Assembly (NCBI GenBank): GCA_938015295.1
Contig: CALLQB010000067.1
Coordinates: 1-48,335, forward strand
Source: an uncultured Acidimicrobiales bacterium
Lineage (GTDB): Bacteria; Actinomycetota; Acidimicrobiia; Acidimicrobiales; SHLQ01
Reading direction: 5' to 3'
DNA: 48,335 nucleotides
The notes beneath the pieces were generated by a model that saw only the letters and a program-made list of their open reading frames with translations, was not told where the DNA came from and did no database searches. The number at the start of each line of letters is the position of its first letter. Position 1 is the stretch's first letter. Both the position numbers and the translations under genes were made by a program. Positions 6,952-15,699 of the stretch are shown here, piece by piece.

Positions 6952-7974
6952 ATGTTGCGTTGGGCGATTTTGGGAACGGGCTTCATTTCGAACACGGTGA
7001 TTTCGGCGATCGCCGAAAGTGAGGGTTCGGCGGTGGCGGTTATCGCTGGTCGCGATCGCGATCGGGTGGCGGCCATGCAGTCCGAGCACAACATTCCGGC
7101 AGGCGTTGTCGGCTTCGATGAGGTGTTGGCCGATCCCGACATCGATGCGGTGTACATCGGCCTGCCAAATCACAAACACCACGAACCAGCGGTTGCCGCG
7201 GCACGGGCGGGCAAAGCTGTCCTGTCTGAAAAGTCGCTCACGACCACGATGGCATCCGCCCAAGAACTGATCGATGGCGTGCAGGAGGCAAACACGTTCT
7301 TTGTCGAAGGCCTTATGTATTTGGCACATCCGATGTATGCCACGGTGACCGAAGTGCTGACCGACGGGCGGCTTGGCCAGATCCGTTCGATTAGCGGCCG
7401 GTATGCCGCAAATATCGCGAGCGTGGTGAACCCGCACGGCAAAGGCACGCTGTACAACCTCGGCTGTTATCCGGTTTCGCTGCTGCACCTTGTGATGCAG
7501 ACCGCTTTCGGCGCCGACGCGTTTAGCGACCGGACGATCAGCGCGGTCGGAAACCTGGTCGATGTCGACGGCGCCGAAGCGAATGTTTGTGACGCGGCGC
7601 TGGCGGTGCGGTTCGGCAACGGCGTGCTGGCCACGCTGCAATCGACCGACAACTTCGGCAATGCCAGCGAGTTCGGGGTCGCCGGCGACAACGGCGTGTT
7701 GAGATTTGTAACCAACCCTTGGCTACCGGTTGCAGGCGAGAACGTCTTGACGTGGAACGAGTTCGGCTCGGACAACCCCGAACGCATTGTGATCGCCGAT
7801 GACCACGACGCCTTCTATCATCAGATCAAGCTTGTTGAATCCTGCGTAGCCGAAGGTCGAACCGAAGCGCCTCGTCCGTCGCCTCGCCACAACGACTCGC
7901 TCGAGATCATGGGCATGCTCACCGACTGGGAAGCCGCCGTCTCCGAACCTAAACCTTTTCGGCGGCGGCTTTGA
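6952..7974 (+). CDS. Gfo/Idh/MocA family oxidoreductase
   Basis: A 340-aa NAD(P)-dependent dehydrogenase of the glucose-fructose oxidoreductase/inositol dehydrogenase type. Residues 1-120 form the Rossmann domain: WAILGTGFIS dinucleotide motif, VIAGRDRDR after the second strand, VYIGLPNHKHHE and GKAVLSEKSL (the family usually has EKP, here EKS). The rest is the alpha/beta substrate domain with FFVEGLMYLAHP and the motif GTLYNLGCYPVSLL, which corresponds to the GG/D...H catalytic area. The substrate cannot be told from sequence. The start is set by TACCGT-N6-ATG. The last 26 bp overlap the convergent nitroreductase-fusion gene. Confidence 0.9.
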   Translation: MLRWAILGTGFISNTVISAIAESEGSAVAVIAGRDRDRVAAMQSEHNIPAGVVGFDEVLADPDIDAVYIGLPNHKHHEPAVAAARAGKAVLSEKSLTTTMASAQELIDGVQEANTFFVEGLMYLAHPMYATVTEVLTDGRLGQIRSISGRYAANIASVVNPHGKGTLYNLGCYPVSLLHLVMQTAFGADAFSDRTISAVGNLVDVDGAEANVCDAALAVRFGNGVLATLQSTDNFGNASEFGVAGDNGVLRFVTNPWLPVAGENVLTWNEFGSDNPERIVIADDHDAFYHQIKLVESCVAEGRTEAPRPSPRHNDSLEIMGMLTDWEAAVSEPKPFRRRL

Positions 7975-9109
7975 TGCCATCGACGACGGTTTGCATGTTG
8001 GCTCGGTGTTCATCGATGCGGCGAGCGAGGATCTTCGGCTCTTTGTCGGGCATGGCGTCGATGGCGGCGGAGATACCCGATGGGCCAGGCCCAATGTGTA
8101 GCGAGTAGCGCAGTCGGGTGGCGCCGGCGATAGTGGCCAGCTCGAACTTCCAACGAGCACCGGGGTTGTCGGCATTGGAGGTGCACCAGCCAAACGTGCG
8201 ACGAGGGGTGTAGTCGGTAACAAAGCATTCGACGTCCCATTCGCCGATTGCCGGGTGCACGTTCGAGCCGATGAACATCGACCCCACCTCTGGTTCGGTG
8301 TCGGGATCGGCCCACCTGGCGCCGACGAACTCCTGGCTAAAATCAGCGCCGAAGCTGATGTCAGCAACAAAGGGCCACACCTTGTTGTTCGGAGCTTTGA
8401 TATCGACCTCGACCACCGTGCCCGGTCCGTCGGCCAGACATGCCGGCTCGCTGGGGCCTCGTTCCCAGGTGCGGGCGAAGCCATCGATGAAGGCAATCTC
8501 GCGAGCTGGATATCGTGGCGCCTTCTTGAACTCGGTGCCGATGGTCCAGGCAACCGGCACCATAGCGATTTGTGTCATACCATCGGGAATACCAAGTAGC
8601 TCGGCGATGTCGTCACGTTTCTGAAGACCGGCCGTGGTCCACGAAGTGCCAAGACCTCTGGCCCGAAGCGCGACACAAAAACTCCATACCGACTGAATGA
8701 CCGAGTCGAACAATCCCGGTTGTCCGCTGTCGTCGTGCACGCCGATGATCGTGGGGATGACGATGGCAGGAACGTTGGCCAGATTCTCCACCAGATACGC
8801 AGCAGATTTCATCACTCGTTCTTGCGGATGCCCGGTACCCGCAGTGTTGTCACGAGCCTCGACCATGAACTTGCCAGCTGCTTCGAAGTACAGCTCGGCG
8901 AGTTTTGCTTTGGTGTCGGGGTCGCGCACGATAATCCAGCGACGGCTGCCCTGGTTGCCACCCGACGGTGCCTGCTCGGCAACGTCGATGCAGTCGAAGA
9001 GGATGTCGTTGTCGACCGGACGTTCCATATCGAGTCGAAGGCGGACAGCTCTGGTGGTCGACAACGCGTGATCGACCGACACAACATCCATTCCGGCGGG
9101 ATTGTTCAT
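7949..9109 (-). CDS. Nitroreductase fused to a SRPBCC-like domain
   Basis: A 386-aa protein. Residues 1 to about 230 are an FMN-dependent nitroreductase: STTRAVRLRL near the N-terminus (FMN phosphate contact), EQAPSGGNQGSRRWIIV, and GLGTSWTTAGLQ with a dimer-type C-terminal arm. Residues about 245-386 fit a START/polyketide-cyclase-like SRPBCC domain (VVEVDIKAPNNKVWPFVADIS, then GARWKFELATIAGATRLRYSLHIGPG), which binds small hydrophobic ligands. The fusion suggests reduction of a bound hydrophobic substrate. ATG 9109 is chosen because it overlaps the upstream gene's TGA as ATGA; the longer open frame upstream looks non-coding. The 3' end overlaps the plus-strand Gfo/Idh gene by 26 bp. Confidence 0.82.
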   Translation of the reverse strand: MNNPAGMDVVSVDHALSTTRAVRLRLDMERPVDNDILFDCIDVAEQAPSGGNQGSRRWIIVRDPDTKAKLAELYFEAAGKFMVEARDNTAGTGHPQERVMKSAAYLVENLANVPAIVIPTIIGVHDDSGQPGLFDSVIQSVWSFCVALRARGLGTSWTTAGLQKRDDIAELLGIPDGMTQIAMVPVAWTIGTEFKKAPRYPAREIAFIDGFARTWERGPSEPACLADGPGTVVEVDIKAPNNKVWPFVADISFGADFSQEFVGARWADPDTEPEVGSMFIGSNVHPAIGEWDVECFVTDYTPRRTFGWCTSNADNPGARWKFELATIAGATRLRYSLHIGPGPSGISAAIDAMPDKEPKILARRIDEHRANMQTVVDGIKAAAEKV

Positions 9110-9870
9110 GCTGAGGTTCCATTCTGTTTGGTCTGGTTGCTGGCATGGCTTCGCGCCGCCTTGGCGAGGTCGCGAAGTTCTTGCCGTTCGTCGGCGGACA
9201 ACACTTCGAAATCGCGAGCATGTAGCTGATCGGTAAGCCCCTCGATCTCGATTCGCTGCTCGGCGAGTTCGGCGGTGTCGGGGTACGGCTTTGGCCAGCC
9301 GAAGAATTCGGCGTTCCACTCACCAGCGGGACCACTCAGGATGGCTTCGAGTGGTCCCATGCCTGAGGCTTGCACTGCGACCGTATGTCGCCCGAACCGA
9401 AGCTCGCGCATGGTTTGGCAGAGCTGAAAGGTACGGCCTGGGCCAGCGTCGGGCAAGGGCTGATCGCGCCATCCAACGAAGCACGCGGCACCGGCAGGGC
9501 TGGCCTGCGAAACGACCGCTTCGCAAAGCTCGCCAAGGCGCTCGACCCCATCCATTCCCGCAAGCGTGTCCTCGCCCCACTCGCGGCAAATACGCGCATA
9601 GATCGCGGCGCCGTCATCGGGTGCCATTGCCGCCCGACCGTCGGTAACCATCGAGCGCATCACGTCTGGCTCCCAGAAGAAGGCCGCCGCCACAACGTTG
9701 TCGACCGGGCAATCGCCAAGCACGCCGAGTCGGCCGATGGCATATGCGGCGGTGCCCGCTGGCATGCCGGCTGCGGCAGCTTTGGTGTTTGTGGAGTCGG
9801 CCATGAGCCATTCCATTGCCAGCATGCCAATCGAACCGCGCATGCTGCGGGCAACCGAGATCGTGTCCAT
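9106..9870 (-). CDS. SCO6745-like family protein
   Basis: A 254-aa protein resembling the actinobacterial SCO6745 family of unknown function. The pattern AAYAIGRLGVLGDCPVDNVVAAAFFWEPDVM near residue 40 resembles that family's 'Y..gR..pLG...a.vv.a.fy.f.P..v' motif, and the alanine-rich helical body (MAPDDGAAIYARICREWGEDTLAGMDG, then LPDAGPGRTFQLCQTMRELRFGRHTVAV) also fits. It is probably cytosolic. It is translationally coupled (ATGA) to the nitroreductase-SRPBCC fusion, so the two products probably act together. The start at ATG 9870 is supported by TAGGTT-N6 upstream. The family call is moderately sure and no biochemical role can be assigned. Confidence 0.65.
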   Translation of the reverse strand: MDTISVARSMRGSIGMLAMEWLMADSTNTKAAAAGMPAGTAAYAIGRLGVLGDCPVDNVVAAAFFWEPDVMRSMVTDGRAAMAPDDGAAIYARICREWGEDTLAGMDGVERLGELCEAVVSQASPAGAACFVGWRDQPLPDAGPGRTFQLCQTMRELRFGRHTVAVQASGMGPLEAILSGPAGEWNAEFFGWPKPYPDTAELAEQRIEIEGLTDQLHARDFEVLSADERQELRDLAKAARSHASNQTKQNGTSA

Positions 9871-9876
9871 TGCCTG

Positions 9877-9882
9877 AACCTA
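9877..9882 (-). promoter_or_regulatory. Leaderless -10 box of SCO6745-like gene
   Basis: On the minus strand, TAGGTT-N6-ATG (9870). The divergent spacer to 10010 also holds CGAACGTTCG (9987-9996), a perfect palindrome just before the GGAGGAG of the PLP decarboxylase gene. Confidence 0.55.
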
Positions 9883-10010
9883 CGCCCGCACACGACCTAA
9901 AGAAAAGACGTCACCTCGTTCAAAGGACGTCTGGTGTGTGGGTTCGGGGGGAGGTTTCGAGTTTGGCCGAGTACGTTGTGCGAACCCGAACGTTCGCCGG
10001 AGGAGTTTCC

Positions 10011-11510
10011 ATGTCGTTGACAGATGGGTCGACAAGAATCGAAAAGCAGATCGCCGACCGGGCGCTCGAGTACGTGCTGCATCCCCCAACGGGAAGTGAC
10101 CCGGTTGTCGACTTCGCTGCGCCAGGCGATTTGCTCGCAGTGTTCGACGAGGCGGTGAGTATCGACATGGCCGACGTGGTGCAGCCGGCGCCCGATTCGG
10201 CGCTGATGGAGGCAGTTGAGCTGGTGTTGAAGCACTCGATGCACACCAGTCACCCCCGATTTCTGAACCAGAACTTCGCTGGCCCCGACCCGGTGTCGGT
10301 GGTGGGGGACTGGCTGGGTGCAGCTCTCAACACCACCGGTGCCACATTCGAAGCAGCGCCGGTGTTCACGTTGATCGAGAACGCACTGCTCAAGAAACTT
10401 GGCCGTGTCGCCGGGTACCGCGTTGACGACGAGCCGAGCGCTATCCCCCCGGGTCTGTTCTGCCCTGGCGGCTCGACCGCGACGCTGTATGCGCTGCAAC
10501 TCGCCCGTCACCGTCACCAACCCGATGTTGTTCGAGTTGGCGCCGGCCCCGACCGGCTTGTGCTGTTCGTATCTGACGCCGGGCACTACGCAGCGGTGAA
10601 GTCGGCGGCGCTGCTCGGGCTTGGCATGGACGCGGTGATGAAGGTCGCGAGCGATCCGTCGGGGGCGATGAACACCGAGGCACTCTCGGCTGCGGTCGAA
10701 CATGCCCAGGCACGAGGTCTGACACCGTTCGCTGTTATTGCCACGGCCGGAACAACCGTGACCTCGGCCTTCGACGACATCAACGAAGTTGCCGACATCT
10801 GCGAAGCGCACGGGCTCTGGTTGCACGTCGACGGCTGCTACGGAGGCTCGGCTCTGTTCTCGCCGAGCCAGCGACATCGCCTTGCCGGCGTCGAGCGGTC
10901 GGACTCCTTTGTCTGGAACCTTCACAAAATGATGGGCATGACGCAGCAATGTTCGGCGCTGCTGGTGCGCGACCCGCATCAACTCGCTCCGTGTTTTGCT
11001 ACCGGTGCCGACTATCTCTTTCAGCCCGACAAAGCTCACGGCGAATACGATTCGGGCGATCGCACCTTTCAGTGCGCTCGCCGCGTCGATTCACTCAAGC
11101 TGTGGCTTGCCTGGAACCATCATGGTGACGCTGGGTTTGCGGACCGCATCGACCACGCTGTGGCGATGGCCGATCATGCTCGCGACGTGATCAGGCGAAG
11201 CGGTGGCGAGTTTGTGCAGGTGGTCGACGGATCTTTTTCGAACGTGGTCTTTGCCTGGGTGCCAGAGGACCTTCGTCCGCTCGCAAGCCTCGATGCACTC
11301 GACGATTCCGCCCGAGACCGCATGCACCTACTGCCTCCGGCGATCAAACGCCACATGCAGGCCGAAGGAACAGCAATGTTGGGGTTTCAGCCAATCGGCG
11401 GATGTAACACCTTTCGCCTTATCTGCATGAGTTCCACTGTTCAAACGGACGATATCGATGCTGTATACCGTCTAATTTCCACGTATGGCGGCAATGTTAC
11501 CAGTCTGTGA
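10011..11510 (+). CDS. Pyridoxal-phosphate-dependent decarboxylase family protein
   Basis: A 499-aa group II PLP decarboxylase (glutamate/diaminobutyrate/aromatic amino acid decarboxylase type), fold-type I. HTSHPRFLNQNFAGPDPVSVVGDWL near residue 80 is the family's entry motif. FCPGGSTATLYAL binds the PLP phosphate. HVDGCYGGSALFSP contains the aspartate that contacts the pyridine nitrogen. NLHKMM contains the Schiff-base lysine, K306. The start is ATG 10011, with GGAGGAG (9999-10005) in front; upstream extension of the frame is not needed. It could make a polyamine-type or aromatic amine. Position next to the amino acid importer aapJQMP fits an amino acid substrate, but the exact one is unknown. 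Confidence 0.9.
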   Translation: MSLTDGSTRIEKQIADRALEYVLHPPTGSDPVVDFAAPGDLLAVFDEAVSIDMADVVQPAPDSALMEAVELVLKHSMHTSHPRFLNQNFAGPDPVSVVGDWLGAALNTTGATFEAAPVFTLIENALLKKLGRVAGYRVDDEPSAIPPGLFCPGGSTATLYALQLARHRHQPDVVRVGAGPDRLVLFVSDAGHYAAVKSAALLGLGMDAVMKVASDPSGAMNTEALSAAVEHAQARGLTPFAVIATAGTTVTSAFDDINEVADICEAHGLWLHVDGCYGGSALFSPSQRHRLAGVERSDSFVWNLHKMMGMTQQCSALLVRDPHQLAPCFATGADYLFQPDKAHGEYDSGDRTFQCARRVDSLKLWLAWNHHGDAGFADRIDHAVAMADHARDVIRRSGGEFVQVVDGSFSNVVFAWVPEDLRPLASLDALDDSARDRMHLLPPAIKRHMQAEGTAMLGFQPIGGCNTFRLICMSSTVQTDDIDAVYRLISTYGGNVTSL

Positions 11511-11536
11511 CATCGCGCCTATATGACATCTCCTCG

Positions 11537-11566
11537 TTGCTCTTGCCTGAACTCGGCTACTAGCAT
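11537..11566 (+). promoter_or_regulatory. Candidate promoter of aapJ
   Basis: TTGCTC (11537-11542), an 18-bp spacer and TAGCAT (11561-11566). This gives a leadered transcript with a roughly 40-nt 5' UTR containing the hairpin at 11577-11592 and the GGAGGAGG ribosome binding site. Confidence 0.4.
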
Positions 11567-11576
11567 CGGGCAATTC

Positions 11577-11598
11577 CGGCAATGTTGCCGGGATTTTT
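11577..11598 (+). terminator. Terminator-like hairpin in the aapJ 5' UTR
   Basis: CCGGCAATGTTGCCGG (11577-11592) is a near-perfect inverted repeat followed by ATTTTT. It lies between the likely promoter and the aapJ ribosome binding site. It could end transcripts from the decarboxylase gene upstream, or act as an attenuator for the transporter. The loop is very tight, so it is weaker than it looks. Confidence 0.45.
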
Positions 11599-11614
11599 GG
11601 AGGAGGAAAGTCCT

Positions 11615-12817
11615 ATGAAGAGTGCGAGCAAATTGCTTCGCGTCCTTGCGGTACTGCTTTCGTTTGTTCTTGTTGTTTCCGCTTGCGGTAGCGACGGCGA
11701 CGATGGCGGTTCTGCTGATGGCGGATCTGAAGATGCTGGTTCCGACAGCGGCTCAGATGATGCCGGTTCTGACGACAGCGGTTCTGACGACAGCGGTTCT
11801 GATGACGCTGGTTCCGACGACGCTGGATCTGATGATGTAGAACTCGCTCAGGGTGGCACCCTGGCTGCAGTTCAGTCGGCTGGAACGCTCCAGTGCGGTG
11901 GTAACGACACCCTGCCTGGCTTCGGTATCGTTGATGCTGATGGCGCCTTCGGTGGCTTCGACATTGACTTCTGCGCAGTAATCGCTGCCGGAGTTCTTGG
12001 TGACGCAGCTGCCTTTGAAGTCACGCCACTTGTTGCTGCTCAGCGTTTCCCCACCCTGCAGTCGGGTGAGATCGACGTACTGATCCGTAACACCACGTGG
12101 ACCGCATCGCGCGATGGTGCTGAGCAGGCCAACTTCCTGCACACCACCTTCTACGATGGACAGGGTTTCATGGTTCGTGCCGACAGCGGCATTGCTTCGC
12201 TCGATGATGTTTCCGACGCATCGATCTGCGTACTCACCGGTACCACCACGTTGCTTAACCTCAACGCTGTGCTCGGCGACCTTGGTATTCCCTTCACCCC
12301 GGTTGAGTTCGAATCCAACGATGAGCTCAACCCAGCCTTCCAGGCCGGTCAGTGTGAGGTTTGGACCTCAGACGCTTCACAGCTTGCCGCATTCGCAGCG
12401 AACATGGACATCGACACCGCAATCCTTCCCGAGATCATCTCGAAGGAGCCACTTGGTCCGGTAGTCGCCGATGGTGACACCGAATGGGCACAGGTAGTCA
12501 ACTGGGCCGTTATGGCAACCGTCCAAGCTTGGGAATGGGGCATCGATAGCGGCAACGTCGACAGCTTCCTTTCCAGCGAAGACTCCAGCATCCTTCGTTT
12601 CCTTGGTGAGCCAATCACCGATGGTGACGGAAACACCGCTGTTGCTGAGGTTGGCCTCGGACTTGACCCCAAGTTCGCCTACAACATCATCAGCCAGGTT
12701 GGAAACTACGAAGAAATCTTCGAAGCCAACCTTGGCCCAATCGGCCTGACTCTTGCCGGAAGCCCGAACGATCTGTGGACCAATGGTGGCCTGCAGTACG
12801 TACCGCCATTCCGCTAA
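11615..12817 (+). CDS. aapJ: General L-amino-acid ABC transporter, substrate-binding lipoprotein
   Basis: A 400-aa extracytoplasmic binding protein of the AapJ/BztA family. It has a lipoprotein signal peptide (charged MKSASKLLR, hydrophobic stretch, lipobox VVSAC), then an acidic low-complexity linker of GSDDS/GSDDA repeats, then the binding domain starting near GGTLAAVQSAGTLQCGGNDTLPGF. AapJ hallmarks are GGFDIDFCAVIAAGVLGD, LQSGEIDVLIRNTTWTASRDG and FYDGQGFMVRA. ATG 11615 follows a strong GGAGGAGG; the in-frame ATG at 11582 lies before that site and is unlikely. It is the first gene of aapJQMP and is separated from the permeases by a strong hairpin, which would allow more binding protein than membrane parts. 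Confidence 0.95.
   Translation: MKSASKLLRVLAVLLSFVLVVSACGSDGDDGGSADGGSEDAGSDSGSDDAGSDDSGSDDSGSDDAGSDDAGSDDVELAQGGTLAAVQSAGTLQCGGNDTLPGFGIVDADGAFGGFDIDFCAVIAAGVLGDAAAFEVTPLVAAQRFPTLQSGEIDVLIRNTTWTASRDGAEQANFLHTTFYDGQGFMVRADSGIASLDDVSDASICVLTGTTTLLNLNAVLGDLGIPFTPVEFESNDELNPAFQAGQCEVWTSDASQLAAFAANMDIDTAILPEIISKEPLGPVVADGDTEWAQVVNWAVMATVQAWEWGIDSGNVDSFLSSEDSSILRFLGEPITDGDGNTAVAEVGLGLDPKFAYNIISQVGNYEEIFEANLGPIGLTLAGSPNDLWTNGGLQYVPPFR
11750..11824 (+). repeat. Five tandem 15-bp units in aapJ linker
   Basis: Units of the GGTTCTGACGACAGC type encode GSDD(S/A). The units at 11765-11779 and 11780-11794 are identical; the others differ by a few bases. The array lies in the flexible linker between the lipid anchor and the binding domain, so copy-number change would keep the frame. 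Confidence 0.8.
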
Positions 12818-12871
12818 GAATCGTGCCTACTGATCCGGTAAGAGTCGGGTCAGAGGCGAAGTAGCGACGGA

Positions 12872-12904
12872 GGGGCGGGCTGGATTTTCCAGCCCGCCCC
12901 TTCT
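12872..12904 (+). terminator. Strong intercistronic hairpin between aapJ and aapQ
   Basis: A 12-bp perfect GC-rich stem: GGGGCGGGCTGG (12872-12883), loop ATTTT, CCAGCCCGCCCC (12889-12900), followed by TTCT. It lies 55 bp after the aapJ stop. It probably causes partial termination or protects the aapJ mRNA 3' end, a common arrangement in ABC importer operons. Confidence 0.8.
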
Positions 12905-12965
12905 ACGTTCGGACTAGACACCACGTGGTGGGCGGGGCACAGCGACGTGCCTCAGGGGGATAGCA

Positions 12966-14249
12966 ATGATCAACTTTCTACTTTTGCTGCTCGGGCTCGC
13001 AGCAATCGGCACGGCGATCTATGTCGTCGGGCGACTGATCTTCGACATCTTTGCGATGTTCCGAGATCGAGCGACTCGCGACGACGGCGACAAAGCCGTT
13101 CTTTGGCGCGACGTCAAAGCCATCGGCATCGTCGCCCAGGTGGCAGCGCTGCTCGCCATTGTGGGTGTCGGCGCGTTTCTTTGGGGAAACTTTCGCGATC
13201 GCACCGATGCTATTGGTCTCAAGCTCGGGTTCGACTTTCTTGATCAGCCAGCCGGAATCACGATCGCCGACAACCCGCTGATCGCCGGCGACTCGGTCGG
13301 CACCGCCATCGTCGCCGGCTTTTTCAACACCATTCGCATCATCATGGTCGGCATCCCGCTGGCGCTGATTCTTGGCACGCTCATCGGTATCGCACGCTTC
13401 TCGTCGAACTGGATCGTGCGCAAGCTCGCCACCGGCTACGTCGAATTCTTTCGCAACATCCCACCGCTGGTGGTCATCGTGTTTGTTTGGAGCGCGGTCT
13501 TCCTCAACGGTTTCCCCACCGCCCAGAACGCGTGGAAGCCGCTCGGCGAATGGTTCATTCTTAGTAACAACCGGTTTGCCATCCCCTCGATCATGGGACA
13601 GGACAACTTCGGTGTTTTCCGCTGGATCTTGCTCGCCGCCCTTCTTCTTGCGGCGGGGGTGGCCTATTGGCGCACCAAAGTGTTCGATAACACCGGCACG
13701 CCGCACCACCGGGTGATGTGGGGACTCGGCACCTTCTTCGGCATTGGGCTCATCGCCTACCTCATCCTCGGGGGGCCGGTATCGATGTCGAAGCCGATGC
13801 TCGACGATCGGGGTCGAGTATTTAGTAACGGCTTTCGGATCCAGATGCCGTTTGCTGCTATCACCGTCGCCCTGGTCATCTACACGGCGACACATATCGC
13901 CGAAATTGTCCGTGGTTCGATCATGGCGGTGCACAAAGGTCAGGAGGAGGCAGCCAACGCGTTGGCGCTGTCCACCTTCCAGCGCTACCGATTCGTTGTG
14001 CTGCCCCAGGCCATGCGCGTCGCGTTCCCGCCGCTCATCAGCCAGTTCCTCAACTTCTCGAAGAACAGTTCGTTGGCTATCGCCATCGGCGCTGCCGAGA
14101 CCACCAACATCATCAACAATTTGTTCGGTCAGTCGCAGCCGGCGCCGCAGCTCATCTTGATTCTGGCATTGCTCTATCTCACGTTGTCGCTGATTCTTTC
14201 GGCCGTCGGCAACCTTATTAACCGTCGACTCCAGATCGTGGGGAGGTAG
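12966..14249 (+). CDS. aapQ: General L-amino-acid ABC transporter, permease
   Basis: A 427-aa inner-membrane permease of the AapQ/BztB type. After an N-terminal membrane segment and a long extracytoplasmic segment, transmembrane helices include TIRIIMVGIPLALILGTLIGIA. The cytoplasmic EAA loop EAANALALSTFQRYRFVVLPQAMR near residue 320 contacts the ATPase. YVEFFRNIPPLVVIVFVW is the conserved HisM-type motif. The extended N-terminal half and the two-part layout are typical of this subfamily rather than of short HisM permeases. ATG 12966 follows an AGGGGGA ribosome binding site. It is 4 nt upstream of aapM. Confidence 0.94.
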   Translation: MINFLLLLLGLAAIGTAIYVVGRLIFDIFAMFRDRATRDDGDKAVLWRDVKAIGIVAQVAALLAIVGVGAFLWGNFRDRTDAIGLKLGFDFLDQPAGITIADNPLIAGDSVGTAIVAGFFNTIRIIMVGIPLALILGTLIGIARFSSNWIVRKLATGYVEFFRNIPPLVVIVFVWSAVFLNGFPTAQNAWKPLGEWFILSNNRFAIPSIMGQDNFGVFRWILLAALLLAAGVAYWRTKVFDNTGTPHHRVMWGLGTFFGIGLIAYLILGGPVSMSKPMLDDRGRVFSNGFRIQMPFAAITVALVIYTATHIAEIVRGSIMAVHKGQEEAANALALSTFQRYRFVVLPQAMRVAFPPLISQFLNFSKNSSLAIAIGAAETTNIINNLFGQSQPAPQLILILALLYLTLSLILSAVGNLINRRLQIVGR

Positions 14250-14253
14250 CGCA

Positions 14254-15699
14254 ATGGTTGACAAAGCCGCTAATTATCTTGGTGACGACATCATGTCGGC
14301 CCTTGCTGTCGATTCGACACCTCCGAGCGCCAAGCTTTCGCCGGGCGATTGGATGAAGAAGAATCTTTTCAGTAACGCCGCCAACAGCATCGTGTCGCTC
14401 ATTGTCGGTCTGGCTGCCGCCGCGCTTGTATGGTTCGGGCTCAAGTGGATTATCAATGCCGACTTCGCGATCATTCGAGCGAACCTGCGGATCTTCCTTA
14501 TTGGTCAGTTCCCCAAAGAAGAGCTTTGGCGGCCGTGGGCTTCGGCCTATGTGCTGATTTTGGGTGCTGGTTTGATGACCGGTGCGATGGCTCGCAACAG
14601 CTACGAGCTCGACATTTCACAAGAGCTTGAGCCGGTAAAGGAGAGCTGGGGCCAGATGGTCCGACGCTTCTGGCCGGTGTTGCTGGTGTCGATCTTCTTT
14701 GTGAGTTTCGCCCGTACGATCATGCCGTACATCGGTCTTGCGGCAGCGTTTGTCCTTATCGTTGTCACCCGCGAACTCGGATGGCGAATGCCGGCTGCCG
14801 TTCGGCAACGGGCGCTCTACATTGGTGTACTGCTGTTCATCGTTTCGATGCTGGTCATCGCCGGGACGTCGCGTCTCGGCGGCTATGCCCTCGGTTTGGT
14901 GGTGTTCATCTGGATGATGAGCGAACTGAGTCAGGTCGAGACGCTTCCGGTTGGTTTCGTCGGCACACTCGTGCGTGCCGCAATCGCGCTGGTGATTGCG
15001 GCCGCCGTAGCGGTCATCCAGAATCTCATTCCGCATGACGGCTTCGGTTGGGAGAACTGGGGTGGCCTGCACATCTCGTTGTTCACGACTGTTGTCGGCA
15101 TCACCCTCGGCATGCCATTTGGCATCTTGTTGGCCTTGGGTCGCAAGTCGAATCTGCCGGTGCTTAAGACGGCGTCGGTGATCTTTATCGAGTTCGTTCG
15201 AGGTGTGCCGCTCATTTCGCTGCTTCTCTTTTCGAACCTGATGCTGCCGCTGTTCCTGCCGATCGACTTCGAACGTCCAGCCGACCTCACGCTGGCCATT
15301 GTGGTCATCACCGGATTCAGTGCGGCGTACATTGCCGAGATCGTGCGTGGTGGTCTTCAGGCCGTTCCGAAAGGACAGACCGAGGCCGCACAGGCGTCGG
15401 GTATGAGCGCTGCTTCGGTGCAGCGTTTCATTGTTCTGCCCCAGGCATTGCGTGCGGTTATCCCTGCAATGGTTGGCCAGTTCATCGCGTTGTTCAAAGA
15501 CACGTCGCTGTTGTCGATCATCGGCATTCTTGAGTTCCTTCGGGTTTCCGATACCTCAAACGCTCAGCAGGAATTTGTCGGCAAGGGGCTTGCAAGTGTC
15601 ACCTATCTGTTCGTCGCCATTGGCTATTGGGCCTTTGCGTACACCATGTCTAAAGAGAGCCGAAGGCTCGAAGCCAAACTGGGAGTTGGTCACCGATGA
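14254..15699 (+). CDS. aapM: General L-amino-acid ABC transporter, permease
   Basis: A 481-aa second permease subunit (AapM/BztC type). The N-terminal 290 residues contain several membrane helices and loops special to this family. The C-terminal domain is a standard BPD permease with [26 protein letters not shown], the EAA loop [24 protein letters not shown], and [18 protein letters not shown]. It pairs with AapQ to form the translocation path. ATG 14254 has GGGGAGG 7 nt upstream. The stop overlaps the start of aapP as ATGA, so the two are translationally coupled. Confidence 0.94.
   Translation: MVDKAANYLGDDIMSALAVDSTPPSAKLSPGDWMKKNLFSNAANSIVSLIVGLAAAALVWFGLKWIINADFAIIRANLRIFLIGQFPKEELWRPWASAYVLILGAGLMTGAMARNSYELDISQELEPVKESWGQMVRRFWPVLLVSIFFVSFARTIMPYIGLAAAFVLIVVTRELGWRMPAAVRQRALYIGVLLFIVSMLVIAGTSRLGGYALGLVVFIWMMSELSQVETLPVGFVGTLVRAAIALVIAAAVAVIQNLIPHDGFGWENWGGLHISLFTTVVGITLGMPFGILLALGRKSNLPVLKTASVIFIEFVRGVPLISLLLFSNLMLPLFLPIDFERPADLTLAIVVITGFSAAYIAEIVRGGLQAVPKGQTEAAQASGMSAASVQRFIVLPQALRAVIPAMVGQFIALFKDTSLLSIIGILEFLRVSDTSNAQQEFVGKGLASVTYLFVAIGYWAFAYTMSKESRRLEAKLGVGHR

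Noticed and set aside
10011..11510. Longer start at 9816 for the PLP decarboxylase
   Set aside because: The extra 65 codons are divergent-promoter DNA, and GGAGGAG directly precedes ATG 10011.
12978..14264. Minus-strand open frame of 428 codons opposite aapQ
   Set aside because: The product is Arg/Asp-rich, with no motif, and mirrors the aapQ coding strand exactly.
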